A DNA stretch of 64,000 nucleotides from Streptomyces canus 299MFChir4.1. GTDB lineage: Bacteria > Actinomycetota > Actinomycetes > Streptomycetales > Streptomycetaceae. A program made the translations under genes and the position numbers. A model generated the notes under the pieces. It saw only the letters and a list, made by a program, of their open reading frames with translations. It searched no databases and was not told where the DNA came from. The stretch's first letter is position 1; each line of letters opens with the position of its first letter. Shown here piece by piece: positions 8,147 to 16,639 of this stretch. The stretch covers positions 59,730-123,729 of the forward strand of contig NZ_KB911604.1 in assembly GCF_000383615.1 (NCBI RefSeq), written 5' to 3'.

Positions 8147-9472
8147 TCATGACGCGGCCCCCTCCCCGATCAGGGGCGCGTGGAGCAGCACTCGGGCGGC
8201 TCTGCGGCCCTGGGCGTCCGTCACGTCGAGCTGCCAGCCGTTGACCTCCACCGAGTCGCCGACGGCCGGGATCCGGCCGAGTTCCGTCGCCAGCAGGCCG
8301 GCGAGCGTCTCGTACGGACCCTCGGGCGCTCGCAGGCCCACGCGTGCGAGCTGGTCGATGCGGGTCGAGCCGTCGGCCTCGAAGAGTTGCCTGCCGTCCT
8401 CGTCGGTGCCCGCGGGGGCGAGGTCGGGGGTCTCGTGCGGGTCGTGCTCGTCGCGTACCTCACCGACGACCTCCTCGACGATGTCCTCCAGCGTGGCCAC
8501 GCCCGCCGTGCCGCCGTACTCGTCGATGACGACCGCCATCGTGCGCTTGCCGGACAGCCGGTCCAGGAGCCGGTCCACGGTGAGCGACTCGGGGACCAGC
8601 AGCGGCTCGCGCAGCAGCTCGGCGACCGAGGCGCGGGGCCGGCGGTCGGCCGGAACCGCCAGGATGTCCTTGATGTGCGCGATGCCGACGACCGAGTCGA
8701 GGCTGCCGCGGTAGACGGGGAACCGGGACAGCCCGGTCGCGCGCGTCGCGTTCGCCACGTCCTCGCAGGTCGCCTGGATGTCCAGGGCGATCACCTGCAC
8801 CCGCGGGGTCATCACGTTCTCCGCGGTCAGGTCGGCGAGGTTGAGTGTCCGGACGAACAGCTCGGCGGTGTCCGCCTCCAGCGCGCCCGCCCGGGCGGAG
8901 TGCCGGGCAAGGGCGGCCAGCTCCTGCGGCCCGCGCGCGGAGGCCAGCTCCTCGGCGGGTTCCAGGCCGAAGCGGCGCACCACCCGGTTGGCCGTGTTGT
9001 TGAGGTGGGTGATGAAGGGGCGGAAGGCCGCGCTGAACCAGCTCTGCGCGGTGCCCACCCGCTTGGCCATGGCCAACGGTGAGGAGATCGCCCAGTTCTT
9101 GGGCACCAGCTCGCCGACCACCATCAGGAAGACGGTCGACAGCGCGGTGCCGAGCACCAGCGCCAGCGACCGGGCCGCGGACCGCGAGATCCCGAGCGAC
9201 TCCAAGGGCCCCGCGATCAGCGCCGCGATCGACGGTTCGGCGAGCATGCCGACGACCAGGTTGGTCACGGTGATCCCGAGCTGCGCCCCGGACAGCTGGA
9301 ACGTCAGATTCCGTACGGCTTTCAGGGCGCCGGACGCACCCCGTTCACCGCGCTCCGCCGCCCGCTCCAACTGGCCGCGGTCCACCGTGGTCAGCGAGAA
9401 CTCCGCCGCCACGAAGGCACCGCAGGCCAGCGAGAGAAGGATCGCCACCAGCAGGAGGAGCACTTCGGTCAT
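8147..9472 (-). CDS. CNNM/CBS/CorC_HlyC-domain membrane protein, long form
   Basis: 441 residues with domains in the order DUF21/CNNM membrane part (FVAAEFSLTTVDR, GELVPKNWAIS), CBS pair (SRFPVYRGSLDSVVGIAH; VVIDEYGGTAGVATLED) and C-terminal CorC_HlyC domain (ending near VNGWQLDVTDAQG). This is the full architecture of putative Mg/Co efflux or uptake proteins related to YfjD/CorB. The start ATG at 9472 gives a hydrophobic first helix. It leads a two-gene unit with the short paralogue. Confidence 0.9.
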   Translation of the reverse strand: MTEVLLLLVAILLSLACGAFVAAEFSLTTVDRGQLERAAERGERGASGALKAVRNLTFQLSGAQLGITVTNLVVGMLAEPSIAALIAGPLESLGISRSAARSLALVLGTALSTVFLMVVGELVPKNWAISSPLAMAKRVGTAQSWFSAAFRPFITHLNNTANRVVRRFGLEPAEELASARGPQELAALARHSARAGALEADTAELFVRTLNLADLTAENVMTPRVQVIALDIQATCEDVANATRATGLSRFPVYRGSLDSVVGIAHIKDILAVPADRRPRASVAELLREPLLVPESLTVDRLLDRLSGKRTMAVVIDEYGGTAGVATLEDIVEEVVGEVRDEHDPHETPDLAPAGTDEDGRQLFEADGSTRIDQLARVGLRAPEGPYETLAGLLATELGRIPAVGDSVEVNGWQLDVTDAQGRRAARVLLHAPLIGEGAAS

Positions 9473-9521
9473 CGGGTCACCTCCGTCCCATGATCGGACA
9501 GGGTCCCCGGGATCGCCCGTC

Positions 9522-9947
9522 CTAGTCGGCGAGGGGCTTCACCCAGCGCCGCCACTTTTCCTCGGGCGCATACCCCGCCGCGCGCCAAGCGTGCTGTGCC
9601 GTCTCGTTGCGCACCAGCACCATCGCGTCCCCGCGCCGCCCGCCGAGCCGTACGAACCGCTCTTCCGCGGCCGTGAGCAGCTCCGAGCCGATGCCCCGCC
9701 GACGGTGACCCGGATGCACCGCGAGCCGGTACAGATGGCACCGCCAGCCGTCGAAGCCCGCGATCACCGTGCCGACGAGTTCGCCGTCGAGCTCGGCCAG
9801 TATCAGCGCCTCGGGGTCCCGAGCGACCAGCCGCTCCACGCCCTCCCGGTCGTCGCTGATGCTCGTCCCCTCGGCAGCCTGCTTCCAGAAGGCCAGCACG
9901 GTGTCGAGGTCGTCGGGCGTCGCGGCCCGTATGCGCAGGTCGGTCAT
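9522..9947 (-). CDS. GNAT-family N-acetyltransferase
   Basis: 141 residues starting MTDLRIRAATPDDLDTV. The acetyl-CoA-binding motif A is VHPGHRRRGIGSELL (R/Q-x-x-G-x-G/A type). The fold order and length are those of a single-domain GNAT. The acceptor is unknown. It is upstream of the CNNM pair on the same strand with a 49-base gap, so it may belong to that transcript. Confidence 0.88.
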   Translation of the reverse strand: MTDLRIRAATPDDLDTVLAFWKQAAEGTSISDDREGVERLVARDPEALILAELDGELVGTVIAGFDGWRCHLYRLAVHPGHRRRGIGSELLTAAEERFVRLGGRRGDAMVLVRNETAQHAWRAAGYAPEEKWRRWVKPLAD

Positions 9948-10003
9948 ACGGCGATCCCATCACGCCCGACGGCCCGGCACCCGCAGTTCCGGCATCCGGA
10001 CGG

Positions 10004-10909
10004 CTACCGGCCGCGCAGTCGCGCCATCACCGGCGCGAACGCCTCCATGGACGCCTCCAGCACCGTCAGATAGGTGAAGCCGTACCGCTCACGCTGGGCC
10101 AGCACCTGCGCGACGATCTCCTCGACCGTGCCGATCAGCATGATGGGCAGGTCCAGGGCCTGCTGGAGGGTCAGGTCCGGCAACCGGTGCAGGAACGGGG
10201 TGGCGACGGCCTCGCGGTCGTCGGTGACGACCACCGTCTGGATGAGCAGGTTCAGTTCGGCAGGCTCCTTGCGCCCCTCGGCGAGGTGCAGATAGCGCGC
10301 GACGCGCTCGTCGAGCTGCTCGGCGGTGGTCGGGGTCAGCGTGCCGGTCGTGTTGCCCGGCACCAGGGTCGCCCCGGTGAAGGCCGCGATGTCGGCGTGC
10401 TCGGCGGACAGCTTCAGCACCCGGTTTCCTATGCCGCCGATCAGCAGGGGCACCCGGGGCCGCTGCACCGGCTGCGGCACATGGTCCGGCGAGGACAGCA
10501 GCCGCTCCAGCTCCTCGACGGTGCGCCGCAGATGGTCCACCCGCTCGCCCGGAGAGCCGAAGGGCAGCCCCGCCTGGTCGTGCTCGGACTGCACATAGCC
10601 GGTGCCCAGGCCGAGTTCGAGGCGGCCGCCGGTCAGGGCGTCCACCGTGGCCACCTCGCGGGCGAGCAGCGCCGGGTTCCAGAACCCCGCGTTGAGGACG
10701 AACGTGCCGAGCCGTGGTCGCTCGGTGACCTCCGCCGCCGCGACCAGCGCCGGGAACGGAGCGATCTTGCCGAGATGGTCGGGGACCAGGATCACGTCGT
10801 AACCGAGTTCCTCGGCCCGCCGGCACTTGGTGCGCCAGTCCTCGTCGGTGGCGGCGGCGGTCAGGTTGGCGGCGAAGCGGAAGGGACGGGGCTGCACGGA
10901 ACGGGGCAT
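10004..10909 (-). CDS. LLM-class (luciferase-like) F420-dependent oxidoreductase
   Basis: 301 residues beginning MPRSVQPRPFRFAANL. Features of the bacterial luciferase-like TIM barrel include GYDVILVPDHLG, GRLELGLGTGYVQSEH and LLIGGIGNRVLKLSAEHAD. In actinomycetes these usually use coenzyme F420, which is inferred from the family. It is monocistronic or linked loosely to neighbours on the minus strand. The substrate is unknown. Confidence 0.85.
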   Translation of the reverse strand: MPRSVQPRPFRFAANLTAAATDEDWRTKCRRAEELGYDVILVPDHLGKIAPFPALVAAAEVTERPRLGTFVLNAGFWNPALLAREVATVDALTGGRLELGLGTGYVQSEHDQAGLPFGSPGERVDHLRRTVEELERLLSSPDHVPQPVQRPRVPLLIGGIGNRVLKLSAEHADIAAFTGATLVPGNTTGTLTPTTAEQLDERVARYLHLAEGRKEPAELNLLIQTVVVTDDREAVATPFLHRLPDLTLQQALDLPIMLIGTVEEIVAQVLAQRERYGFTYLTVLEASMEAFAPVMARLRGR

Positions 10910-10958
10910 GAACTCTCCTCAGCGGCAAGCGACTTGAGTTGTCTGCCCCGCGATTCCA

Positions 10959-13526
10959 TCACTCGTGCGCGATCGCCGCCAGTACGTTCATGCGCGATGC
11001 ACGCAACGCCGGCAGCAGCGCCGCCACGATCCCCACCACCGCCGAGCCGACGACGACCGCGACGATCGTGCCCCAGGGGATCGCCAGCGCGTTCAGGCCC
11101 TGGAGCGCCAGCACCTGCTGGGTGCACACGCCCCACACCAGGCCGAGGGCGAGCCCGAGGACCGCGCCGAACACGGCGATGACCACCGACTCCAGCCGGA
11201 TCATCCGCCGCAGCTGACGCCGGGCGAGCCCGATGGCGCGCAGCAGCCCGATCTCCCGGGTGCGCTCCACGACCGACAGGGCGAGGGTGTTGACCACGCC
11301 CAGCACCGCGATGACGATTGCGAGCCCGAGCAGCGCGTACACGAGGTAGAGCAGGACGGCGATCTGGTCGTGGACCAGGTCCTTGTAGTCGGCGAGGTCG
11401 CGCACCTGGACCTGCGGATACGGGTCGAGCGTCTTCTCCAGGGCGGCGCGCAGCCGGTCGGCGCCGGCGCCGGAGGCGGCGTTCACATACAGCGCGGAGT
11501 CCTGGCCGCCCTGCGCGAACCGCTCCAGCGTGCCCAGACCGAAGTAGATGCCGCCCTGCGTCCCGAACCCGTCCGCCGAGTCCTGGTCGGTGAGGGCGCC
11601 CACGGTCAGTTCGGTCCGGCGCCCGCCCTGGAACTCGACGGGGACCCTGCTGCCGACCTTCACATGGTGGTCGCGCGCGAAGTCCAGGTCCATGGCCAGG
11701 TGCCCGGCGGCGAGCGCGGCCGCGGTGTCGCCCTGCGCGTAGGTGATGTGGGCGACCTCGTCGAGCCGCGGATCGTACCCGGCGGCGGTGGTCTCCACGC
11801 GCTTGCCGTCGGGCAGGCGTACGGCGATCGGGGCGAATCTCGACCGTACGACGAGCCCGGCGCCCTCGGTCCTGCGCACCGCGTCCGTGACCTCCTGCGG
11901 GAACGGCAGGAAGTTGCCGTTCTGCACGACGAAGTCGGCGCCCAGCGTCTTGTCGATCTGGTCGTCGAAGGACTTGGACATCGAGGCGCTGGCCACGGAC
12001 ATCCCGCCGACCAGGGCGAGGCCGACCATCAGGGCGGCCGCGGTGGCGCCGGTGCGGCGGGGGTTGCGCAGGGCGTTGCGCTGGCTCATCCGCCCCACCG
12101 GGCCGAAGAGGGCCGGGAAGGCGCCGCCCAGCACCCGGATCACCGGCCGCACCAGCAGGGGGCCCGCGATGACGGTGGCCAGGAGCGTCAGGACGACGCC
12201 GAGGCCGAGGAGGGAGGCCGCCGACGCCGTTCTCGACGAGGTGACACATCCCACCAACGCGGCCGCGCCCGCCGCGCCGACGACTCCTCCCACGATCGCC
12301 CGCACACGCAGCGGTTTTCCGATCCCGGCGATCTCGGCGTCCGCCAGGGCCGCCATGGGGGAGACGCCGGCCGCACGCCGGGCCGGGAGATAGGCCGCGA
12401 CGAAGGTGACGCCCACGCCGACGACGTAGGCCGCCACGGGGGTTCCCCAGCCGATGACCATCTCGCCGGTCCGGATGTTCATGCCGAACGCGTTCATGAG
12501 CGCGATGAGCCCGACGGCGAGCCCGATGCCCGTGCCGAGCCCGACCGTGGAGCCGACCAGACCGAGCAGCGTGGCCTCGGTCAGCACTGAGCGGCGGACC
12601 TGGCGCCGGTCGGCGCCGAGTGCGCGCAGGAGGCCCAGCTCACGGGTGCGTTGGGCGATCAGCATGGAGAAGGTGTTGACGATCAGGAAGATGCCGACCA
12701 GGACGGCGATGCCCGCGAAGCCGAGCATGACGTACTTGATGACGTCGAGGAATCCGCCCAGCTGGTCGACGTCCGACTTCGCCTGCTCGCCGGCGGTCCG
12801 GTACTCGTAGGTGCCCGTGCCGAGCGCGGCGGCCACACGCTGTTTGAGCTGGTCGTTGCTGACGCCCTCGGCGGCGTCGACCGAGATGCTGGTGGCGGCC
12901 TTCGAGGAGCCGAGCAGCTTCGCCTGCGCGGTCGGCGGGTCGAGGAACAGCAGCGTGGCACCGGGGTTGGTGGTGGTGAACGTGGCGATGCCGACGATCC
13001 GCACCTTGAACGAGCCGGGCGCCGCGATCACGGTGAGCGGGTCGCCGATGTGCAGGTCCTTGCGGTCGGCGGTCTCCGAGTCGAGCAGCGCCTCGGCCGG
13101 GCCGTGCGGGGCGTGCCCGGAGGTGAGCTTCAGCGGGCTGCGCGAGGTCGGGTTCCAGTCGGTGCCGATGGTGGGGGCGCCGGTGGTCGAGCCCACCGAC
13201 TCGTTCTCGGCGTCGGCGACGGTGATGCCGTCGTCCTCCGCGTCGAAGCGCGCGGCACCGACCCCGTCGACCCGGGCGACCCGGTCCGCGAGCGCGGCCG
13301 GCAGCGTGGCCGTCGTGCCGGACGGGATGGCCTCGCTCAGGTCTTCCTTGGGGCTGATCGTGAGGTCGGGCGCGGTCGAGGCGAAGAGCCGGTCGAAGGT
13401 GCGGCTCAGGGTGTCGGAGAAGATCAGGCTGCCCGAGACGAACGCCACGGACAGGACCACGGCCAGCGCGGAGAGCAGCAGCCGTCCCTTGTGGGCGAGG
13501 AAACTGCGCAGGGTCGCCTTCAGCAC
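10959..13526 (-). CDS. FtsX/MacB-like ABC transporter permease with two FtsX domains
   Basis: 855 residues from a GTG at 13526 (LKATLRSFLAHKGRLLLSA). There is an N-terminal membrane anchor, a large extracytoplasmic domain, a first FtsX membrane domain (around residues 255-400, with ALGADRRQVRRSVL), a second extracytoplasmic domain, and a second FtsX domain at the C-terminus (AIGLARRQLRRMI). This duplicated layout is typical of actinobacterial lipoprotein- or antibiotic-export permeases. The partner ATPase ends five bases upstream. Confidence 0.92.
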   Translation of the reverse strand: MLKATLRSFLAHKGRLLLSALAVVLSVAFVSGSLIFSDTLSRTFDRLFASTAPDLTISPKEDLSEAIPSGTTATLPAALADRVARVDGVGAARFDAEDDGITVADAENESVGSTTGAPTIGTDWNPTSRSPLKLTSGHAPHGPAEALLDSETADRKDLHIGDPLTVIAAPGSFKVRIVGIATFTTTNPGATLLFLDPPTAQAKLLGSSKAATSISVDAAEGVSNDQLKQRVAAALGTGTYEYRTAGEQAKSDVDQLGGFLDVIKYVMLGFAGIAVLVGIFLIVNTFSMLIAQRTRELGLLRALGADRRQVRRSVLTEATLLGLVGSTVGLGTGIGLAVGLIALMNAFGMNIRTGEMVIGWGTPVAAYVVGVGVTFVAAYLPARRAAGVSPMAALADAEIAGIGKPLRVRAIVGGVVGAAGAAALVGCVTSSRTASAASLLGLGVVLTLLATVIAGPLLVRPVIRVLGGAFPALFGPVGRMSQRNALRNPRRTGATAAALMVGLALVGGMSVASASMSKSFDDQIDKTLGADFVVQNGNFLPFPQEVTDAVRRTEGAGLVVRSRFAPIAVRLPDGKRVETTAAGYDPRLDEVAHITYAQGDTAAALAAGHLAMDLDFARDHHVKVGSRVPVEFQGGRRTELTVGALTDQDSADGFGTQGGIYFGLGTLERFAQGGQDSALYVNAASGAGADRLRAALEKTLDPYPQVQVRDLADYKDLVHDQIAVLLYLVYALLGLAIVIAVLGVVNTLALSVVERTREIGLLRAIGLARRQLRRMIRLESVVIAVFGAVLGLALGLVWGVCTQQVLALQGLNALAIPWGTIVAVVVGSAVVGIVAALLPALRASRMNVLAAIAHE

Positions 13527-13530
13527 GGGG

Positions 13531-14334
13531 TCAGCCCTCGTCGGTGTCGGCGTCGACCTGGCCGCGGATCACGTCGAAGCGCTTCATGCGCTCCAGCACG
13601 GCCTCCGCGGTGGGCCGCTCCATGCTGTCCACGATCCGCCCGTCCCCGAGGAAGAGCACCACGTCGGAGTGGGCGGCGGCACCCGGGTCGTGGGTGACCA
13701 TGACGACGGTCTGCCCGAGCTGGTCGACGGCTTCGCGCAGGAACCCGAGGACCTCCAGGCCCGCCCGCGAGTCGAGGTTGCCGGTCGGCTCGTCCGCGAA
13801 GATCAGCTCGGGCCGGGAGGCGAGCGCCCGGGCGCACGCCACGCGCTGCTGCTGACCGCCCGAGAGCTGTGCGGGCCGGTGCTTCAGACGGTCCCGCAGG
13901 CCCAGGGTGTCGATGACCTGGTCCAGCCACTTCTCGTCGGGCTTCTTGCCCGCGATGTCCATGGGCAGGGTGATGTTCTCGGCCGCGTTCAGTGTCGGGA
14001 TCAGGTTGAACGACTGGAACATGAACCCGATCCGGTCCCGGCGCAGCCGGGTCAGCTCGCGCTCCTTGAGTCCCGTGATCTCGGTGTCGCCGAGCCACAC
14101 CTGGCCGGCCGACACGGAGTCGAGCCCCGCCAGGCAGTGCATCAGCGTGGACTTCCCGGAGCCCGAGGGCCCCATGACCGCGGTGAAGCGGCCCCGCGCG
14201 ATGTCCACGTCCACCGAGTCCAGGGCGATCACGGCCGTCTCGCCCGAGCCGTACGCCTTGGTCAGACCGCGGGCGCGGGCCGCGATCCTGTCGGCCGGGG
14301 CGGTGTCCGGAGCGTCCTCCGCAGCAGTTGCCAT
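13531..14334 (-). CDS. ABC transporter ATP-binding protein (MacB/LolD-like)
   Basis: 267 residues. Walker A (GPSGSGKST), the Q loop, signature LSGGQQQRVACARAL, Walker B (LIFADEPTGNLD) and the switch His (VMVTHDPGAAA) are all intact. This is the energising subunit for the FtsX-type permease that follows four bases later. The pair would move a substrate out of the membrane or cell wall by the MacB mechanism; the substrate is unknown. Confidence 0.93.
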   Translation of the reverse strand: MATAAEDAPDTAPADRIAARARGLTKAYGSGETAVIALDSVDVDIARGRFTAVMGPSGSGKSTLMHCLAGLDSVSAGQVWLGDTEITGLKERELTRLRRDRIGFMFQSFNLIPTLNAAENITLPMDIAGKKPDEKWLDQVIDTLGLRDRLKHRPAQLSGGQQQRVACARALASRPELIFADEPTGNLDSRAGLEVLGFLREAVDQLGQTVVMVTHDPGAAAHSDVVLFLGDGRIVDSMERPTAEAVLERMKRFDVIRGQVDADTDEG

Positions 14335-14346
14335 GAGGCCGAGGGT

Positions 14347-14366
14347 AGTGTGATCCGTCCCACACT
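14347..14366. promoter_or_regulatory. Inverted repeat upstream of the MacB-like operon
   Basis: AGTGTG and CACACT form a 6+6 inverted repeat with an 8-base spacer, starting 13 bases upstream of the ABC ATPase start codon. The position suits a repressor operator or a leader hairpin. No cognate regulator is encoded next to it except the toxin-antitoxin pair, which has its own repeat. Confidence 0.3.
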
Positions 14367-14464
14367 CGATATCCCTCTTGGGGTCGAGGCGGTCTCCACC
14401 CCAGGTCGGGTCCCTGATACCCGTGTAAGGGGCACCGGCTAGGCCCGAAGGTCCCTCTTGCCAG

Positions 14465-14485
14465 TGCTAGCACTTCGGCGCTAGC
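14465..14485. promoter_or_regulatory. Candidate antitoxin operator (paired GCTAGC sites)
   Basis: A perfect 10-base palindrome GTGCTAGCAC (14464-14473) is followed by a second GCTAGC core at 14480-14485; the two cores are 14 bases apart. They sit directly in front of the antitoxin start at 14494. Ribbon-helix-helix antitoxins bind repeated short palindromes overlapping their own promoter, so autoregulation is likely (inference). Confidence 0.5.
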
Positions 14486-14493
14486 TTCGAAGT

Positions 14494-14718
14494 ATGGCGA
14501 AGACTCAGTTGAACGTGCGGGTGGACGAGGGCACCGCCCGCGCCGCCCGTGAACGTGCCCTCGCCCGCGGCGTGAGCGTCAACCGCTACATCGAGGAACT
14601 GGTCATGAAAGACACCGGCGAGGCGGGCCAGGCCTTCGTGGAGGCCGCGGCCGACTTCATGAAGCAGTACGAATCCGTGTTCGCGGAGGAGTTCGGCAAG
14701 GACCACGAGACTCGTTGA
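14494..14718 (+). CDS. Ribbon-helix-helix antitoxin-like protein
   Basis: 74 residues. The N-terminal strand TQLNVRVDEGTARAA followed by ALARGVSVNRYIEELV fits an Arc/CopG-type ribbon-helix-helix DNA-binding domain. The C-terminal 25 residues are a helical tail likely to bind the toxin. It overlaps the next gene by four bases, the toxin starting at a TTG within TTGA. This is the antitoxin of a type II toxin-antitoxin pair. Confidence 0.82.
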   Translation: MAKTQLNVRVDEGTARAARERALARGVSVNRYIEELVMKDTGEAGQAFVEAAADFMKQYESVFAEEFGKDHETR

Positions 14719-15089
14719 GCGATCTGCACATCGACCTCGCCTGGCTCCTGATGCTCGCGGAGCAGAAGACCCCGGGCGATCCCCAGGTCACCGACTGGGG
14801 CGCACTGGTCGCCGCCGTGGCACGCCACCAGGCGGAGATCTTCGACATCCCGGTCTACGACGGCCCGCACCTGCGTGCCGCCGCGCTGCTGCAACTCCTC
14901 ATCCATGTCCCGGCGTTGGAGCGCACCAACGCGCTCTTCGCCTGCGCGGTCGGGTACGCCTATCTCGTCGCGAGCGGGCTCAGGGTCGTCACCTCGCCCG
15001 AACTCGTCCGGGACCTCGCCAAGGTGGCCAAAAAGGGCGACGCCTCGGTGCACGACATCGCCCGCGAGCTGCGGAGATGGACGCTCTGA
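14715..15089 (+). CDS. Fic/Doc-like toxin with degenerate Fic motif
   Basis: 124 residues from TTG at 14715, overlapping the antitoxin stop. The helical core aligns with Doc-type Fic proteins: a central helix ending LLIHVPALERTNALFA and then a helix CAVGYAYLVASGL. The canonical Fic loop HPFxDGNGR is not present; after the His there is no Asp/Gly/Asn-Gly-Arg series. The protein may be an AMPylation-dead relative or use altered chemistry. Length and gene order are those of an actinobacterial Fic-type toxin module. Confidence 0.75.
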   Translation: MSDLHIDLAWLLMLAEQKTPGDPQVTDWGALVAAVARHQAEIFDIPVYDGPHLRAAALLQLLIHVPALERTNALFACAVGYAYLVASGLRVVTSPELVRDLAKVAKKGDASVHDIARELRRWTL

Positions 15090-15779
15090 TCAGCGCTCCG
15101 CCGGCGGTGGCCGCCAGGCGGTGCCCAGCACGCAGAAGCACGTGGGCAGCGTCGGCCCCTTTTCCGGCATCAACACCCGCCGGTAGGGGCCGAGTTCGAA
15201 ACCGGCCGCCCGCAGGGCCGCGACCGGGTCACGGCCCAGATGACAGCCGCCGCTCAGCGGCGGCCACAGCGTGCGGTCCAGGGCACGCTGGGTGAAGCGC
15301 ATCGCCGGACCGCCGCCCTTGCCGTGCTCGAAGAACCGCACGACCCCGCCGGGCCGCAGCACCCTGCGCACCTCGCCGAGCGCCCGCGGCACGTCGCGCA
15401 CACTGCACAGCACCAGCGAGATCACCACGGCGTCGAACGCCTCGCTCTTGACGGGCAGCGCCTCCGCGGCCCCGGGCGCCACGTCTACCGGCACCTCCGC
15501 GCGCAGGGCGGCCTCCACCGCCAACTGCCGCAGCCGGCGCTCCGGTTCGATCGCCACGACCTCGGAGACCGCGCGGGGATAATGCGAGAAGTTCAGGCCG
15601 TTGCCCGCGCCGATCTCGAGCACCCGCCCGGACAGCCCGGCGAGCAGCCGCTTTCGCACGCCGGCCATGCCCATCCGGGTCTCGGCGGCGACACTGACCC
15701 GGGCGTAGTACCGGGCGAACAGCGGATGGTGGACGGGGTCCCGGGACACCTTCCCGGAACCGGCGGACCGCGGCGCCAT
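15090..15779 (-). CDS. Class I SAM-dependent methyltransferase
   Basis: 229 residues. Motif I is VLEIGAGNGLN, followed by VVAIEPERRLR (acidic post I), and FDAVVISLVLCSV (motif II). ATG at 15779 is preferred over a GTG five codons upstream because a strong GGGAGG lies 6 bases before it. The type resembles ubiquinone/menaquinone-methyltransferase-like enzymes of unknown acceptor. Its stop codon abuts the convergent toxin gene. Confidence 0.87.
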   Translation of the reverse strand: MAPRSAGSGKVSRDPVHHPLFARYYARVSVAAETRMGMAGVRKRLLAGLSGRVLEIGAGNGLNFSHYPRAVSEVVAIEPERRLRQLAVEAALRAEVPVDVAPGAAEALPVKSEAFDAVVISLVLCSVRDVPRALGEVRRVLRPGGVVRFFEHGKGGGPAMRFTQRALDRTLWPPLSGGCHLGRDPVAALRAAGFELGPYRRVLMPEKGPTLPTCFCVLGTAWRPPPAER

Positions 15780-15856
15780 GGCAGCCTCCCTCACCGGACA
15801 GGACTGACCTCACCGCAATTGTCCCCCGCGGGACCCCGTCGCACCCCTGCGGGGAC

Positions 15857-16534
15857 TCACCGGACGAAGTCGCGCACCTGCTCGTAGACGCCGTGGTCGT
15901 TGTTCATGTCGGTGTGCGAGATGCAGCCGACCTCGACGTTGGTGGCCCCGCTGAGGATCGCCGTGGTGTCGGGGGTGAGGGCGTCGTCGCAGTTGGACCA
16001 GTAGCCGGCATAGCTGACGCTGCCCGGCGTCTCGTCGCCGGAGTTGAGGGCCGTGAGGAAGGAGCTGCCGGTGTACATCTCCGCGCACGAGGTGTACAGC
16101 CACGAGCACCAGGAGGCCGTGGTCGTGCCGTGGTTGACGCCGGCGGCCGAGACGAAGTCGTCCACGTACGCGGTGCCGCCGAGGTTCTTCAGGTAGTAGC
16201 GGGCGCTCAGCGCGCCCATCGAGTGGGTGACCAGGTCCACCTTCGAGGCGCCGGTCGCCTTGAGGACCCGCTGGACCTCGGTGGCCAGCTGCTGGGCGGT
16301 GGTCACGTTCGACTGCGACCAGCTGTACGACCAGGCGTCGAGCTCTGACGTGGGGTAGCCGTCCGCCTTGAAGTCGGCGATCCAGTCGTCCCAGCTGCTC
16401 GCGTCGCTGCTGAGGCCGTGCACGAAGACGACGGGGTTGTGGGTCGCCGCGTGAGCGGGGACCGCGGCGAAGGAGAGTGCCAGAAGGAGAGAAGTGACCA
16501 CGGCCGCGGCGATGCGACGCCCGAAGCGCTGCAT
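15857..16534 (-). CDS. Secreted lipase, alpha/beta-hydrolase (LipA/EstA-like)
   Basis: 225 residues. A signal peptide (RRIAAAVVTSLLLALSF...AHA) covers about the first 29. The mature enzyme has FVHGLSSDASSW (oxyanion region), nucleophile elbow VTHSMGALSARYY, and a C-terminal DHGVYEQ containing the probable catalytic His. The size and THSMG motif match small Bacillus/Streptomyces class lipases. Several Cys (near CSWLYTSC) suggest disulfides. It is divergent from a LuxR-family regulator at 16640, which may activate it. Confidence 0.9.
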   Translation of the reverse strand: MQRFGRRIAAAVVTSLLLALSFAAVPAHAATHNPVVFVHGLSSDASSWDDWIADFKADGYPTSELDAWSYSWSQSNVTTAQQLATEVQRVLKATGASKVDLVTHSMGALSARYYLKNLGGTAYVDDFVSAAGVNHGTTTASWCSWLYTSCAEMYTGSSFLTALNSGDETPGSVSYAGYWSNCDDALTPDTTAILSGATNVEVGCISHTDMNNDHGVYEQVRDFVR

Positions 16535-16639
16535 GATGCCTCCTGAAACGGGTGGGGTTGTCAGGAGTGTCGGCGGGGTCTACGCGCTCCGCATCGGTGA
16601 AGTCGCCGGTCTTTACGGGTCAATTAACTCGCCAGTAAC

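Noticed and set aside
10861..12590. Long alternative frames on both strands across the FtsX permease
   Set aside because: Antisense and off-frame shadows of the permease; low-complexity composition.
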